Positions 1 to 7,571 are shown, counted from the first letter of the stretch. The stretch: 15,442 nucleotides of DNA from Synechococcales cyanobacterium PMM_0073 (GCA_949127695.1 CASBQH010000368.1:1-15442), one strand, 5' to 3'. Notes: generated from the sequence alone by a model not told the origin. Made by a program: numbers and translations.

Positions 1-811
1 CCGGGACTCCGCCGATGATCTCAGTTTTCAGATCGCGCCGAATCGTGGTGTTAGTGGCAATGATCCCAGCGAGTTGGTAGGTTTTAGCCAGCTCCAGCAC
101 TGCCTGCAAATCTGCCCAGGCCAAATCAGGGGCGATTTTAATCAGCAGCGGCTGTTGAGCGTCGTTCTCCTGCTGAAGCGCCGCCAAAATGGGTTCAAGC
201 TGGTCAGCGGCTTGGAGCGAACGCAGGCCGGGGGTGTTGGGCGAAGAGACATTCACCACAAAATAATCGCCGCAATGCTTCAGCAGCTTGAAGCTGCCCA
301 AATAGTCTGCCGCCGCCTGATCTAGCTCGGTGATTTTGGACTTGCCCAGATTGATCCCGACGCGAAAGTGAGCTGAGGCTGGCCGAGCTTGCAGTCGGGC
401 GGCTAGGGCAGCAGCTCCCTGATTGTTAAAGCCCATCCGGTTGAGTACCGCCTCGTCTAGCGGCAGCCGAAATAGCCGAGGCGGCGGATTTCCGGGCTGA
501 GGATGCAGCGTCACGGTGCCTAGCTCCGCAAAGCCAAATCCAAAGGCCGACCAGAGTCCTGCCGCCTCGCCGTCTTTGTCAAAGCCTGCCGCCAGCCCCA
601 GCGGATTGGCAAACGAACGCCCCCAGAGCTGCTGCTCCAGCCTTGGATCGGCGAAGCCATAGAGCTGAGAGAGCGCCTGACTCGCCCAAGAGCGACCTTC
701 TAGCGCATTCAGCCAGCGCAGCGTCTGCCGATGCAGGGCTTCTGGATCAGTCTTCAGTCCCGAAAACAACAGAGGCCGCAGCCCCGCCTTATAAATATCC
801 AATCTCAACAT
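1..811 (-). CDS. pyrD: Dihydroorotate dehydrogenase (quinone), class 2, 3' end missing
   Basis: The enzyme oxidises dihydroorotate to orotate in pyrimidine synthesis, passing electrons to quinone at the membrane. About 270 N-terminal residues are present out of roughly 370-380 usual; the rest lies beyond base 1. The frame opens at an ATG (811-809) reading [18 protein letters not shown], a class 2 type N-terminal segment. Visible family motifs are [15 protein letters not shown] (FMN site), [18 protein letters not shown] and [15 protein letters not shown], which holds the catalytic serine region of class 2 enzymes. The visible part ends at [11 protein letters not shown] followed by the start of the GG(L/V) segment. 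No stop or frameshift is seen. It is divergent from the GAF gene at 1064 across 252 bases. Assignment to pyrD is secure. Confidence 0.95.
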   Translation of the reverse strand, partial: MLRLDIYKAGLRPLLFSGLKTDPEALHRQTLRWLNALEGRSWASQALSQLYGFADPRLEQQLWGRSFANPLGLAAGFDKDGEAAGLWSAFGFGFAELGTVTLHPQPGNPPPRLFRLPLDEAVLNRMGFNNQGAAALAARLQARPASAHFRVGINLGKSKITELDQAAADYLGSFKLLKHCGDYFVVNVSSPNTPGLRSLQAADQLEPILAALQQENDAQQPLLIKIAPDLAWADLQAVLELAKTYQLAGIIATNTTIRRDLKTEIIGGVP

Positions 812-1054
812 CCAACAGCGACTGCTAGTTCTATGCTTTTGCCTTTCAGATTAGCTGATGGCGGGCGAGATGAGGGCAGGCGTTCTGCGGGAACTCTAGC
901 TTGAGCGATGCTGCTGAGCTGTGCAAGTTGACCGGAGAGATCTCTCGCCACAGCCCCGCATGGAAAAAGCTGATAAAGTCAATGCTTATAGGAGTCATTA
1001 GGCTCCGTGGTCAAATCTAGAACTCAGCTCAGCATATTATCCCCTGGATGGCTC

Positions 1055-1059
1055 AGGAG
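1055..1059 (+). promoter_or_regulatory. Ribosome binding site of the GAF protein gene
   Basis: AGGAG is a good Shine-Dalgarno match, one of the clearest in the window. It lies 4 bases before GTG 1064 and 10 before ATG 1070, both in frame, so it supports a start here but does not settle which codon is used. Confidence 0.55.
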
Positions 1060-1063
1060 TTAG

Positions 1064-3853
1064 GTGGGAATGGTTTTGCAGAAAGAGCCATCAAGCTACG
1101 AACAGCAACTAGTGTCAATCGGGCGTGCCCTCCAAGCGATGCGGGAAGAGGCCACAGTTGACGGTGCGATTCAGGTGGCGTTGCAGCATATTCAGGCTGA
1201 GTTTGACTATGCGCTGGCCTGGATCGGGCTGTATGACCGATTGGAGCATCGGCTCTCTGGCAAGGGCGGCTTTTGCCCAAATGGCGAAACGGCATTGCTG
1301 AAGCAACGCATCAGCCTCAGTCCCGGCGACTTGATGGAGCAAATTGTAATCCAGCAGCGACCGATGGGGCTGCCTGATCTGCGCGAAGAGTCGCGCGCCG
1401 GAGAGTGGCGCAGCCTTGCCCAGCGGTTTGGCATCCAGGGCACCATGCTGCTGCCGATTCGCCATAAAGATCGCTGCTTTGGCGTACTGCTGCTGGGTTC
1501 AAGCCTCTGGGGCACCTCGCCGCGCACCGAGGAAAAAGCGCGGCTGTCGATGGTTTCGGGCGGGCTAGCCGAAGCGCTCTACCAGTTTGAAATGGAGCAG
1601 CAGCGGCGGCAGGCCAAGCGTCCGGAGCAGCCGCTGTTTAATCTGCTTAGCAAAATTCGCAGCCTGCCCAGCCTGAAGAAACGCCTAGAGGCAATTATTG
1701 AAGAAACCCACCGCTTTGTCGCGCCCAGCCGCACCAATATTTATTGGTATGAGCCGCAGCAGCGCTACTTCTGGCGGCGATTGGGCAATCGGGCGACTGA
1801 TGCAGGCGAAGACAAGCTGGCGGCGCAGGATCTGGGCAGCTTCTATCAGGCGCTCTCGGCTGACCAGCTGGTGAGCATTGGCGAAGCCCAGAGTTCGCTC
1901 AAAGCAGATGCCACCGGCCCCCTCATGCAGATAATTCAGGCGCGCTCGCTGCTTGCTGCGCCAATTTTGCACCAGGGCGAGCTGCAAGGCTTTTTAAGCG
2001 TGGAAGGCCAGGAGGCTCGGATCTGGCTAGAAGAAGAGAAGAGCTACCTGCGCGGCGTGGCGCAGCTGATTGCCCTCACCGCCCCGCTTGAAGAGATGGA
2101 AGCCACCATCCAGCAGGTGAAGCAAGATCAGCAGCTGACGGCTGAGATTACCCATGCGATTTACAGCGACAGCGACTGGAAAAACACGCTGAAGCGCTGC
2201 GCCGACCAGCTGCTGCGTCGCTTCAATGCCGAGCGGTTTTTGGTGCTGCTCTACAGCAGCGATTTGAAAAAGTTTGAAATTTGCTATCAGCAGCAGCCCG
2301 TCAGTCGGAAGCCGATTGCCCTGCCGCTCGAAGCGCTCAACCCAGTAGACTGGCAGATGCTAGAGCGTAGCAGCGAGGCGGTCGGGATTGAGAATCTGCG
2401 AGGCGATCTGAAGCTAATGGCTTGGCGACAGGTATTTTTAGATCTGGAATTGCAGTCACTGCTAGTCTGCAATAGCGCCATTGGCAAGCCGATTGAGGCG
2501 TTGATTTTGATTGGGAGTGAGGCCACCCGCAGCTGGAGCCGCAGCGAGCGCGACTTGCTAAAAGTGGTGAGCCAGCAGCTGGGCTTACTGCTGCATCAGT
2601 TCCAGCTGCAAACCCAAACCGATCAGCTCCGCAAAACCTACCAGTCGGTGCAGTGGGGGCTGACGACCATGCAGCAGCAGCAGCAGCTGGATCGCCTGGA
2701 AAAATCGGCCATTCAGCATCTTGCCCAGCAAATGCAGGTGCCGCTGGCTAGCTTAATTACCTGGCAACCCGGTCAAGCAACCGCGCAAATCACCGCGCCG
2801 CTGTTTGCCAAGCCGCAGTTTGGGCTGGCGCTTGCCCCCATTTCGCTCAGCGATCCGCTGCTGCAAGCCGCCTTACAAAATGACGGCCTCACGCCCCTGA
2901 CGCAGGCTGACTTAAGTCCAGAAACGCGCCAGTGGCTGAACGGAGCTGAGCTTGGCCAACTGCTGGTCTGTGCGCTTCGCACGGCTCCCGAACATGAGCC
3001 GACTGGAATTATTCTGGTGGCTGACCGGGCGGATCGAAGCTGGTCGCAGCAGCAGATCAGCGCTTTTGGCGTGCTGGTGAATCAGCTGGCCTGGTGTCGG
3101 CGCAGCCTGATGCTGACGGAGCGACTGTTGGCGCAGCGCGGCAGTCTAGAGCAGCTCAACTGGTATAAGCATCGTCGCCTTGAGGAGCTTTACCGCATTT
3201 TGAGCGTGGGCGTGCGGCGCTTAAACGAGCTGAGCCAGCAGAAAGACTCGCTCTCTAATATGCGCTATCAGCAGGTGCTGCGCCATCTGGGCAATACGCT
3301 CACCACCACCACGCCCTTGCTCAGACAAGAGCAGTGGCAGCTCCAGTCTGAGAGCGAAACCATGCCGCTGGCCAGCCTGCTCAAACGCTCGCTGGAACGG
3401 CTGGATGCGCTGATTAAGCAGCGGCAGCTCTGGGCGCAGGTGCATAACGAGGCCAACCTGAGCCTGGGGGGCGATATTGCCAAGCTGGAATATATTCTGC
3501 ATGAAACTCTGTCCAGCGCCAGCCTGCGCTCGCCCATCGGCGGCAGAATCGACATCTGGTGTCGGCCAATCGACAGCAGCTGGCTAGAAATGTCAATCAC
3601 CGACAATGGCATCATGGAGGCTCAGCTGCTAGAGCAGCTAGAGCTAGGCCGAACTGGCGATCTGCTCACCCCTTCGCTGCTGGATCAGCCGCCCGGACTG
3701 CATCTGGAAGTCTGTCAGGCGCTCATGCGGCGAATGGGAGGAGACTTTAGCCTTGCTCAGCTCGAAGATGGCCGGATGCTGAGTCGGTTAATTATTCCGA
3801 TAGCGACGGGCGTTCTGCCGACTCGCGAGCCGGAAATCAGCAGCTTTTTCTAG
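1064..3853 (+). CDS. Multi-GAF signalling protein with degenerate histidine-kinase tail
   Basis: A 929-residue soluble protein with no signal peptide or membrane segment. I read four GAF-like domains: about 27-175, 205-350, 365-515 and 545-690, joined by helical linkers; a short Gln run (MQQQQQ) lies near 538. A helical segment from about 700 (NWYKHRRLEELYRIL) occupies the HisKA place but lacks the usual SHELRTPL box. The C-terminal 800-920 resembles HATPase_c but is eroded: the N-box reads LHETLSSAS, without the expected Asn residues, the G1 box reads ITDNGIM, lacking the last Gly of DxGxG, and the G2 box is PGLHLEV. It is therefore probably a pseudokinase or scaffold. Start: AGGAG at 1055-1059 lies 4 bases before GTG 1064 and 10 before ATG 1070, so either is possible. 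The same-strand STAS gene follows after 266 bases, suggesting a signalling link, not proven. Ligand unknown. Confidence 0.85.
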   Translation: MGMVLQKEPSSYEQQLVSIGRALQAMREEATVDGAIQVALQHIQAEFDYALAWIGLYDRLEHRLSGKGGFCPNGETALLKQRISLSPGDLMEQIVIQQRPMGLPDLREESRAGEWRSLAQRFGIQGTMLLPIRHKDRCFGVLLLGSSLWGTSPRTEEKARLSMVSGGLAEALYQFEMEQQRRQAKRPEQPLFNLLSKIRSLPSLKKRLEAIIEETHRFVAPSRTNIYWYEPQQRYFWRRLGNRATDAGEDKLAAQDLGSFYQALSADQLVSIGEAQSSLKADATGPLMQIIQARSLLAAPILHQGELQGFLSVEGQEARIWLEEEKSYLRGVAQLIALTAPLEEMEATIQQVKQDQQLTAEITHAIYSDSDWKNTLKRCADQLLRRFNAERFLVLLYSSDLKKFEICYQQQPVSRKPIALPLEALNPVDWQMLERSSEAVGIENLRGDLKLMAWRQVFLDLELQSLLVCNSAIGKPIEALILIGSEATRSWSRSERDLLKVVSQQLGLLLHQFQLQTQTDQLRKTYQSVQWGLTTMQQQQQLDRLEKSAIQHLAQQMQVPLASLITWQPGQATAQITAPLFAKPQFGLALAPISLSDPLLQAALQNDGLTPLTQADLSPETRQWLNGAELGQLLVCALRTAPEHEPTGIILVADRADRSWSQQQISAFGVLVNQLAWCRRSLMLTERLLAQRGSLEQLNWYKHRRLEELYRILSVGVRRLNELSQQKDSLSNMRYQQVLRHLGNTLTTTTPLLRQEQWQLQSESETMPLASLLKRSLERLDALIKQRQLWAQVHNEANLSLGGDIAKLEYILHETLSSASLRSPIGGRIDIWCRPIDSSWLEMSITDNGIMEAQLLEQLELGRTGDLLTPSLLDQPPGLHLEVCQALMRRMGGDFSLAQLEDGRMLSRLIIPIATGVLPTREPEISSFF

Positions 3854-4025
3854 GGCTTTTTCTAGGTTTGACTCGATCTGGCTGCTCAAGTTCTAGATTA
3901 CAGCGGTTGCCCGATAGTCTGGGAAGACTGGGAATGTTCATGATGTCAGGTGGCATGCAGATGACATAGGCCGAACTCTGCGAAAACTCTAAAGTTGGTT
4001 TATCGGAAGTTCAAACTGTTTTGCC

Positions 4026-4031
4026 TATAAT
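4026..4031 (+). promoter_or_regulatory. Possible -10 box upstream of the STAS gene
   Basis: A perfect TATAAT stands 89 bases before the STAS start. No good -35 is present at the expected distance (TCGGAA at 17 bp spacing), so an activator or a group 2 sigma factor may be needed. It suggests that the STAS gene can be transcribed apart from the GAF gene. Confidence 0.4.
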
Positions 4032-4119
4032 CGAATTTTCACGGCGTTTGCTCAAGCCAGCGCTCAATTCGGTGTTTCTGCCGCATTCTTAACCCTTTAG
4101 CCCTTTATTTGCATCCTCT

Positions 4120-4452
4120 ATGTTGACCACCGAAATCATTCAATTTAGCGGAATCCTAGACGGCACCAGAACCCAAGAGCTGCGCGACCGGATCAACCAG
4201 GGCGTTGAGCAAGGCGCAAGCACAATCTTGGTCGATCTTAAAGAAGTCACGTTTATGGATAGCTCAGGTTTGGGCGCGCTGGTTACTGCCCTGAAGGCGG
4301 TCAGAGCGACAGGCGGCAAGCTCTGCATCTGCTCGATCAACGAGCAGGTGAAAATCCTGTTTGAGCTGACCAGCATGGATCGGGTATTTGAAATCTTTCG
4401 CGACCAGAGCGATTTTCAGCAGATGAAAGGCAGTTTGTCTAGCAGCTGCTGA
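4120..4452 (+). CDS. STAS-domain anti-sigma factor antagonist (RsbV/SpoIIAA type)
   Basis: A single-domain STAS protein of 110 residues, the usual size for anti-anti-sigma factors. The unphosphorylated form of this family binds an RsbW-type anti-sigma kinase and frees its target; phosphorylation on serine blocks binding. The signature LKEVTFMDSSGLGALVTALK spans 40-59; by comparison with SpoIIAA Ser58 the phosphorylated residue should be Ser48 in D47-S48-S49-G50. The C-terminal helix (LFELTSMDRVFEIF) also matches the fold. The ATG has no clear Shine-Dalgarno, common in cyanobacteria. Its 3' end faces that of the REC-PP2C gene with only 16 bases between them. The presumed partners, phosphatase at 4469-5620 and kinase at 5829-6272, are adjacent, which makes a partner-switching role likely. 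Confidence 0.93.
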   Translation: MLTTEIIQFSGILDGTRTQELRDRINQGVEQGASTILVDLKEVTFMDSSGLGALVTALKAVRATGGKLCICSINEQVKILFELTSMDRVFEIFRDQSDFQQMKGSLSSSC

Positions 4453-4468
4453 CTGCATCCAGCAGATA

Positions 4469-5620
4469 CTAGCCAAACTGAATTTTCAGCAGCGACACAT
4501 CGTCGTTGAAGCTCTGGTTGCCGTTTACAACTCGCACCTGCTGCAAAACTTGGTCGAGGTCGAGCTGGCTATTTGGCTGGGACAGTAGAGCAATCCAGCT
4601 TTCCAAACCCCAGCTTGGCTGGCTGGCTGACGGGCTGGCTATTTGGCTATTTGGCTGAGCAACTGGACTTAGCTCATAGATGCCGTCGCTAAAAATATAG
4701 AGCGTGCTGGACTCTGGGATGCTGCACTGAGCGCTGATAAAGCTGGCCTCTAGAATCATGCCAATCGGCAGAGCTTCAGTTCGTAGCTGCCGCTGGCCAT
4801 TTGCGCTCAGCAGCAGCGCAGGCGGATGTCCGGCGCTGGCGTAGGTGAGCTGGCGCTGACTCAGACAGTAGGTGCCATACCAAATTGTGAAATATTTTTC
4901 GTTTTGGTGACTCATCTGAAAGGCCGCATTCAAGGCGCTCAGCACGGTCTCTGGCTGATAAAAGTTGGCATTGGGCAGAGAGCAAGAGCGCAGCAGGTTC
5001 AGCACCAAAATTGAGGGCAGCGCCGCCGCCAAACCATGCCCTGAGACATCTAGCAGATAAAACGCCAGCACATCTGGATCTAGCCAAAAGTAGTCAAAGC
5101 AGTCCCCGCCGAGCTGCCTTGAGGGAATAAACCGCGACTCAATCGTGACATCGCCCTGGAGCGGAGCTGGCAGGAGCGCACTCACGTAAGCAGCGGCCTC
5201 GGCTAGCTCCGCTTCCAAAATATCTTTTTGAATCTGCAAATCTTGGCTGACCTGATGCAGCCTCAGCCCAGCCCGGACGCGCGCCTGCAATTCAGCAATT
5301 TCAATTGGCTTCGATAAAAAGTCATCTGCACCCGTGTTTAGCCCTTCAATCCGGTCTTCTAGGCCAATTTTGGCGGTTAGCAGCACAAAAAAAGTTGTGG
5401 AGAGATCTGGATTGGCCTTGATGCTGCGGCAAACTTCTAATCCATCGACATAGGGCATCATCCAGTCGCAGATAATCAGCGCCGGATGAAGCATTTGGGC
5501 TTGCGCTAGCCCTTCTCGCCCGTTGCTTGCCGTTGAAACCTCATGCCCCTGCTGTCGGAGCGCCCGCTGAACCAGCTTCAAAACAGCCGGGTCATCATCA
5601 ATTACCAGAATTTTAGACAT
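4469..5620 (-). CDS. Response regulator with PP2C (SpoIIE/RsbU) phosphatase output
   Basis: 383 residues. A receiver domain fills 1-120: acidic pocket D8-D9-D10, phosphoacceptor Asp52 (ICDWMMP), Thr82 and Lys104 (SKPIE). A coiled linker at about 122-145 leads into a SpoIIE-type PP2C serine phosphatase at 146-381. Its metal-binding motifs are intact: GGDCFDYF (171-178), DVSGHG (191-196), SDGIYEL (311-317) and FNDDVSLL (371-378). It should dephosphorylate a phosphoserine STAS protein, most simply the one at 4120-4452, under control of phosphorylation at Asp52. Unlike Pseudomonas HsbR or Vibrio SypE it has no RsbW kinase domain; that function is on a separate gene at 5829. A Ser/Gln/Pro-rich loop (about 318-352) between the last two PP2C motifs is made by short DNA repeats. 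ATG start; no strong Shine-Dalgarno. It is divergent from the RsbW-like gene across 208 bases. Confidence 0.93.
   Translation of the reverse strand: MSKILVIDDDPAVLKLVQRALRQQGHEVSTASNGREGLAQAQMLHPALIICDWMMPYVDGLEVCRSIKANPDLSTTFFVLLTAKIGLEDRIEGLNTGADDFLSKPIEIAELQARVRAGLRLHQVSQDLQIQKDILEAELAEAAAYVSALLPAPLQGDVTIESRFIPSRQLGGDCFDYFWLDPDVLAFYLLDVSGHGLAAALPSILVLNLLRSCSLPNANFYQPETVLSALNAAFQMSHQNEKYFTIWYGTYCLSQRQLTYASAGHPPALLLSANGQRQLRTEALPIGMILEASFISAQCSIPESSTLYIFSDGIYELSPVAQPNSQIASPSASQPSWGLESWIALLSQPNSQLDLDQVLQQVRVVNGNQSFNDDVSLLKIQFG
4564..4657. repeat. TGGCT/ATTTGGCT-rich repeats inside the phosphatase gene
   Basis: The 15-mer GCTGGCTATTTGGCT occurs at 4564-4578 and 4634-4648, and in the second copy ATTTGGCT is repeated again directly. 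CTGG units lie just before it (about 4616-4630). On the coding (-) strand the two blocks encode LSQPNSQL and AQPNSQIASPSASQPS, a low-complexity loop between the SDG and NDD motifs of the PP2C domain. It is in frame and seems to have grown by slippage. Confidence 0.7.
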
Positions 5621-5659
5621 CTTCAGCGAGCCAGAGCAGCCAGAATTTTCCGGCCAATA

Positions 5660-5668
5660 TTTATAGCA
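5660..5668 (-). promoter_or_regulatory. Possible extended -10 box for the REC-PP2C gene
   Basis: Read on the (-) strand this is TGCTATAAA, an extended -10 (TGn plus TATAAA), about 40 bases before the ATG at 5620. No clear -35 is seen, which fits an extended -10 promoter. Inferred from pattern only. Confidence 0.35.
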
Positions 5669-5816
5669 ATCTTAATGGATGCAGTCTCACTCCAAACTGA
5701 TCCAGCAGATGAACAGCCGTAAAAGGAATTGCGAGGTTTCTATGCCTCACAGTAAGCTAAAGTTGGCGGGAAGCATCTGATTCTACCAAGCGCTTTATCA
5801 CCTCGTTTTCAGCAGT

Positions 5817-5820
5817 GGAG
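5817..5820 (+). promoter_or_regulatory. Ribosome binding site supporting the TTG start
   Basis: GGAG stands 8 bases before TTG 5829 and is the main reason to accept this rare start codon for the RsbW-like gene. Confidence 0.5.
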
Positions 5821-5828
5821 TCTCTCGC

Positions 5829-6272
5829 TTGAAACCCGCTCAGGTCAGCCGAATTCAAACTCGTACCGATCTTCAGCTGCTGGAGCAGGTGCTGGAGTGG
5901 TTTGCTCAGTTTGATCAACCCGAAATTCCCAGAGCCGTCTGGCTACAATGTCGGCTGGCCTTAGCTGAAGGCTTCACCAACGCCGTGCGCCATGCCCATG
6001 TTGACAAGCCAGTCGAGACGCCGATTGAAATTGAAGTGAAGCTAGCGCGTCAGCCCAAGCATGGGGCAATTGAGCTGCGAATTTGGGACTATGGCTCCGG
6101 GTTTGATCTCAACCACCGACTAGACAGCTTGCCTGAGCCGCAAAATCATCAGGCTGACGGCGGCAGAGGCTTGAAAATTATCCAGCAAACCGCTGACGTG
6201 ATGCAGTATGGCGCAGTAGATGCAGAGCGCAACTGCCTGTTGATTATCAAAAACTACGCTATTCCGTCCTAG
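5829..6272 (+). CDS. RsbW-like anti-sigma factor / serine kinase (HATPase_c)
   Basis: 147 residues, a typical single-domain GHKL kinase of the RsbW/SpoIIAB class. The N-box is ALAEGFTNAVRHAH (44-57) with Glu47 and Asn51; the G1 box is DYGSGFD (87-93) and the G2 box GGRGLKII (111-118), all intact, so ATP binding is expected. Such proteins phosphorylate a STAS antagonist and otherwise hold a sigma factor or another target. The start is TTG: GGAG at 5817-5820 lies 8 bases upstream, and no nearby ATG or GTG in frame fits better. Its neighbours are the REC-PP2C gene (divergent) and the Hpt gene (convergent, 27 bases between stops). The likely substrate is the STAS protein at 4120-4452; the target it sequesters is not in the window. 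Confidence 0.9.
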   Translation: MKPAQVSRIQTRTDLQLLEQVLEWFAQFDQPEIPRAVWLQCRLALAEGFTNAVRHAHVDKPVETPIEIEVKLARQPKHGAIELRIWDYGSGFDLNHRLDSLPEPQNHQADGGRGLKIIQQTADVMQYGAVDAERNCLLIIKNYAIPS

Positions 6273-6299
6273 CTTTGGGGTTTGGCGACTCGGCTTGGC

Positions 6300-6719
6300 T
6301 TAGCCGCCTGTCTGTCCAACTGGCTGAACTAGCGGTAGAAGCCGCTGCTGAAGTCGCTCAAATTCGTCGAAGAGTTGCCTGACCAACTCTAGCTGGCTGG
6401 CTGGCTGACTGGCTGGCTGGCTGGCTGGTTGGCTGACTGGCTGGCTGGCCTGCTGCTCTAGGATTCCGGCGAGCCGACTCAGATTAATTGCTCCAATGCT
6501 GGCGCTGGCTCCTTTAATGTAGTGAGCAATCTGCTCAACTTGCTGCCAATCTTCATGGCTGACCGCCTGCTGTAGGGCTGTCAGCTGAGGCGGTAGGTCT
6601 TTGAGATAAAGCTGGAGCAATTCTTGCTCAAATTCTAAGCTCTGGTCTGAAAGCTGCTGGAGTTGCTCTAGGTCAAACTCAAGTTCGCGCAGAGCGGCAT
6701 AAAAAGCGGCGGCATCCAT
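6300..6719 (-). CDS. Hpt (histidine phosphotransfer) domain protein
   Basis: 139 residues. A four-helix Hpt domain covers roughly 15-130, with the signature AHYIKGASASIGA at 65-77; His66 is the phosphoacceptor and Lys69-Gly70 are conserved. Such proteins carry phosphate between receiver domains in a phosphorelay. The most obvious local partner is the receiver of the REC-PP2C protein at 4469-5620, which is inference. Between the third and last helix sits a tetrapeptide repeat (about 92-109: SQPV then SQPA units) encoded by CCAG units. The gene is the last of a likely unit with the 52-residue membrane protein (14 bases upstream) and the methyltransferase. ATG start; no clear Shine-Dalgarno. It converges on the RsbW-like gene. 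Confidence 0.9.
   Translation of the reverse strand: MDAAAFYAALRELEFDLEQLQQLSDQSLEFEQELLQLYLKDLPPQLTALQQAVSHEDWQQVEQIAHYIKGASASIGAINLSRLAGILEQQASQPVSQPASQPASQPASQLELVRQLFDEFERLQQRLLPLVQPVGQTGG
6393..6448. repeat. Tetranucleotide tandem repeat (CTGG)n inside the Hpt gene
   Basis: Fourteen consecutive 4-bp units, eleven exactly CTGG and three variants (two CTGA, one TTGG). On the coding (-) strand CCAG units read as the cycle Ser-Gln-Pro-Ala. All three frames of this unit encode the same cycle, so a unit gained or lost would change only the sequence downstream. Confidence 0.9.
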
Positions 6720-6733
6720 ATTGCTCAGGTTTA

Positions 6734-6892
6734 CTACTCGGCGGCTAGCCAGGTAAAGATTACCCCGACAATGGTTAAGCCCAGCCAGTAAGGCAGCTGA
6801 AAGCTATCAATCACCTGAATTGGCCAGAGCAGCAGGGAGTCAGTCAACCAGACAAAGATCGCGAAGATGACAGTCAGAAAGAAAAGAGACAT
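6734..6892 (-). CDS. Small membrane protein, 52 residues, function unknown
   Basis: A short reading frame, MSLFFLTVIFAIFVWL... to ...VGVIFTWLAAE, ending in TAG at 6736-6734. Two hydrophobic helices are visible, about 2-24 and 37-51, joined by a short polar stretch (PIQVIDSFQLPYW). Its ATG overlaps the TGA of the methyltransferase gene by one base (TGATG), a classic arrangement for translational coupling, and the Hpt ATG follows its stop after 14 bases. Hydrophobicity, the two-helix layout and the tight packing argue for a real gene. I do not recognise the family. It may anchor a partner at the membrane, but nothing in the sequence shows this. Confidence 0.75.
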   Translation of the reverse strand: MSLFFLTVIFAIFVWLTDSLLLWPIQVIDSFQLPYWLGLTIVGVIFTWLAAE

Positions 6893-7533
6893 CAGCCTGC
6901 TCCGCTATTTTCTTTATAAGCCTGCACAACCTGAAGGCTACCGCTGGCATACAGCCGACATTCAGCCTGCTCAAACCCGACCCGCACCAGCAAATCTAGC
7001 AGGTCAGTTTTAATAAATTGCCAGACTGTTTCGGTTTCAAATAGCGCCAAAAATAGATCCAGCCCCAGGCGATAAAGCCCGTTCGACGGCAGGTGAAAAT
7101 CGACCAAGGCTAAGACCCCATCTGGCTTCAAGACCCGATGCACTTCTTGCAAAACGCCCCAAAGCTGCACCGGACGCATTTCATGCAGCGCCATACTCAC
7201 ATGCACCCGATCAAACTGAGCATCTTCAAATGGCATCGACTCCGCCCAAGCCTGGATATATTTGGCAGATGGTGCAGTTTGGGCGGCTTGCGCTAGCGCA
7301 TCAGCAGAGGCATCTAGGCCAATCACCTGATGAAACTGCGTCACCAAAAGCTGAGTCGTCTGGCCGCTGCCACAGCAGAGATCGAGCAGCTGCATTTCTG
7401 GCCTGATTTCGAGTCCTGCTAGCGCCAGCCGCTGAAATTTGGCGCTACCGCCGACTGGCAGCATGCCTAGCCAAGCGATGCTGCGATCTAGCCATGAATG
7501 TTGATGCCTCCAGGTTCTGAAAATGGTTGCCAC
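6892..7533 (-). CDS. Class I SAM-dependent methyltransferase (UbiE-like)
   Basis: 213 residues with a Rossmann-type methyltransferase fold. Motif I is LLDLCCGSGQTT (49-60), the acidic residue of strand 2 is Asp74 (GLDAS), then AESMPFEDAQFD (97-108) and EVHRVLKPDGVLALVD (130-145), all typical of the Methyltransf_11/UbiE group. Substrate cannot be read from the sequence; quinone, lipid or small-molecule methylation are possible. The start is GTG at 7533, with AGGGA upstream on the (-) strand at suitable spacing; the N-terminus MATIFRTWRHQHSWL follows directly. It is first in a probable unit with the 52-residue membrane protein (overlapping stop/start) and the Hpt gene. The 117-base leader has phased GGTTTA repeats and a palindrome that may control the unit. 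Confidence 0.88.
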   Translation of the reverse strand: MATIFRTWRHQHSWLDRSIAWLGMLPVGGSAKFQRLALAGLEIRPEMQLLDLCCGSGQTTQLLVTQFHQVIGLDASADALAQAAQTAPSAKYIQAWAESMPFEDAQFDRVHVSMALHEMRPVQLWGVLQEVHRVLKPDGVLALVDFHLPSNGLYRLGLDLFLALFETETVWQFIKTDLLDLLVRVGFEQAECRLYASGSLQVVQAYKENSGAG

Positions 7534-7571
7534 GGAAAGTCCCTGATTTGATGGTTATCAATAATTTAGTC

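Noticed and set aside
935..946. Perfect 12-base palindrome GAGAGATCTCTC in the pyrD-GAF gap
   Set aside because: A few such palindromes are expected by chance in 15 kb, and nothing links it to a promoter.
3934..3969. Eleven-residue Met-rich reading frame (MFMMSGGMQMT) between the GAF and STAS genes
   Set aside because: Five Met in eleven residues is odd, but the frame is very short, has no clear ribosome binding site, and could arise by chance.
5733..5748. GAGG/CCTC inverted repeat in the gap between the phosphatase and RsbW-like genes
   Set aside because: Arms of four paired bases with a mismatch beyond them are too weak to call an operator.
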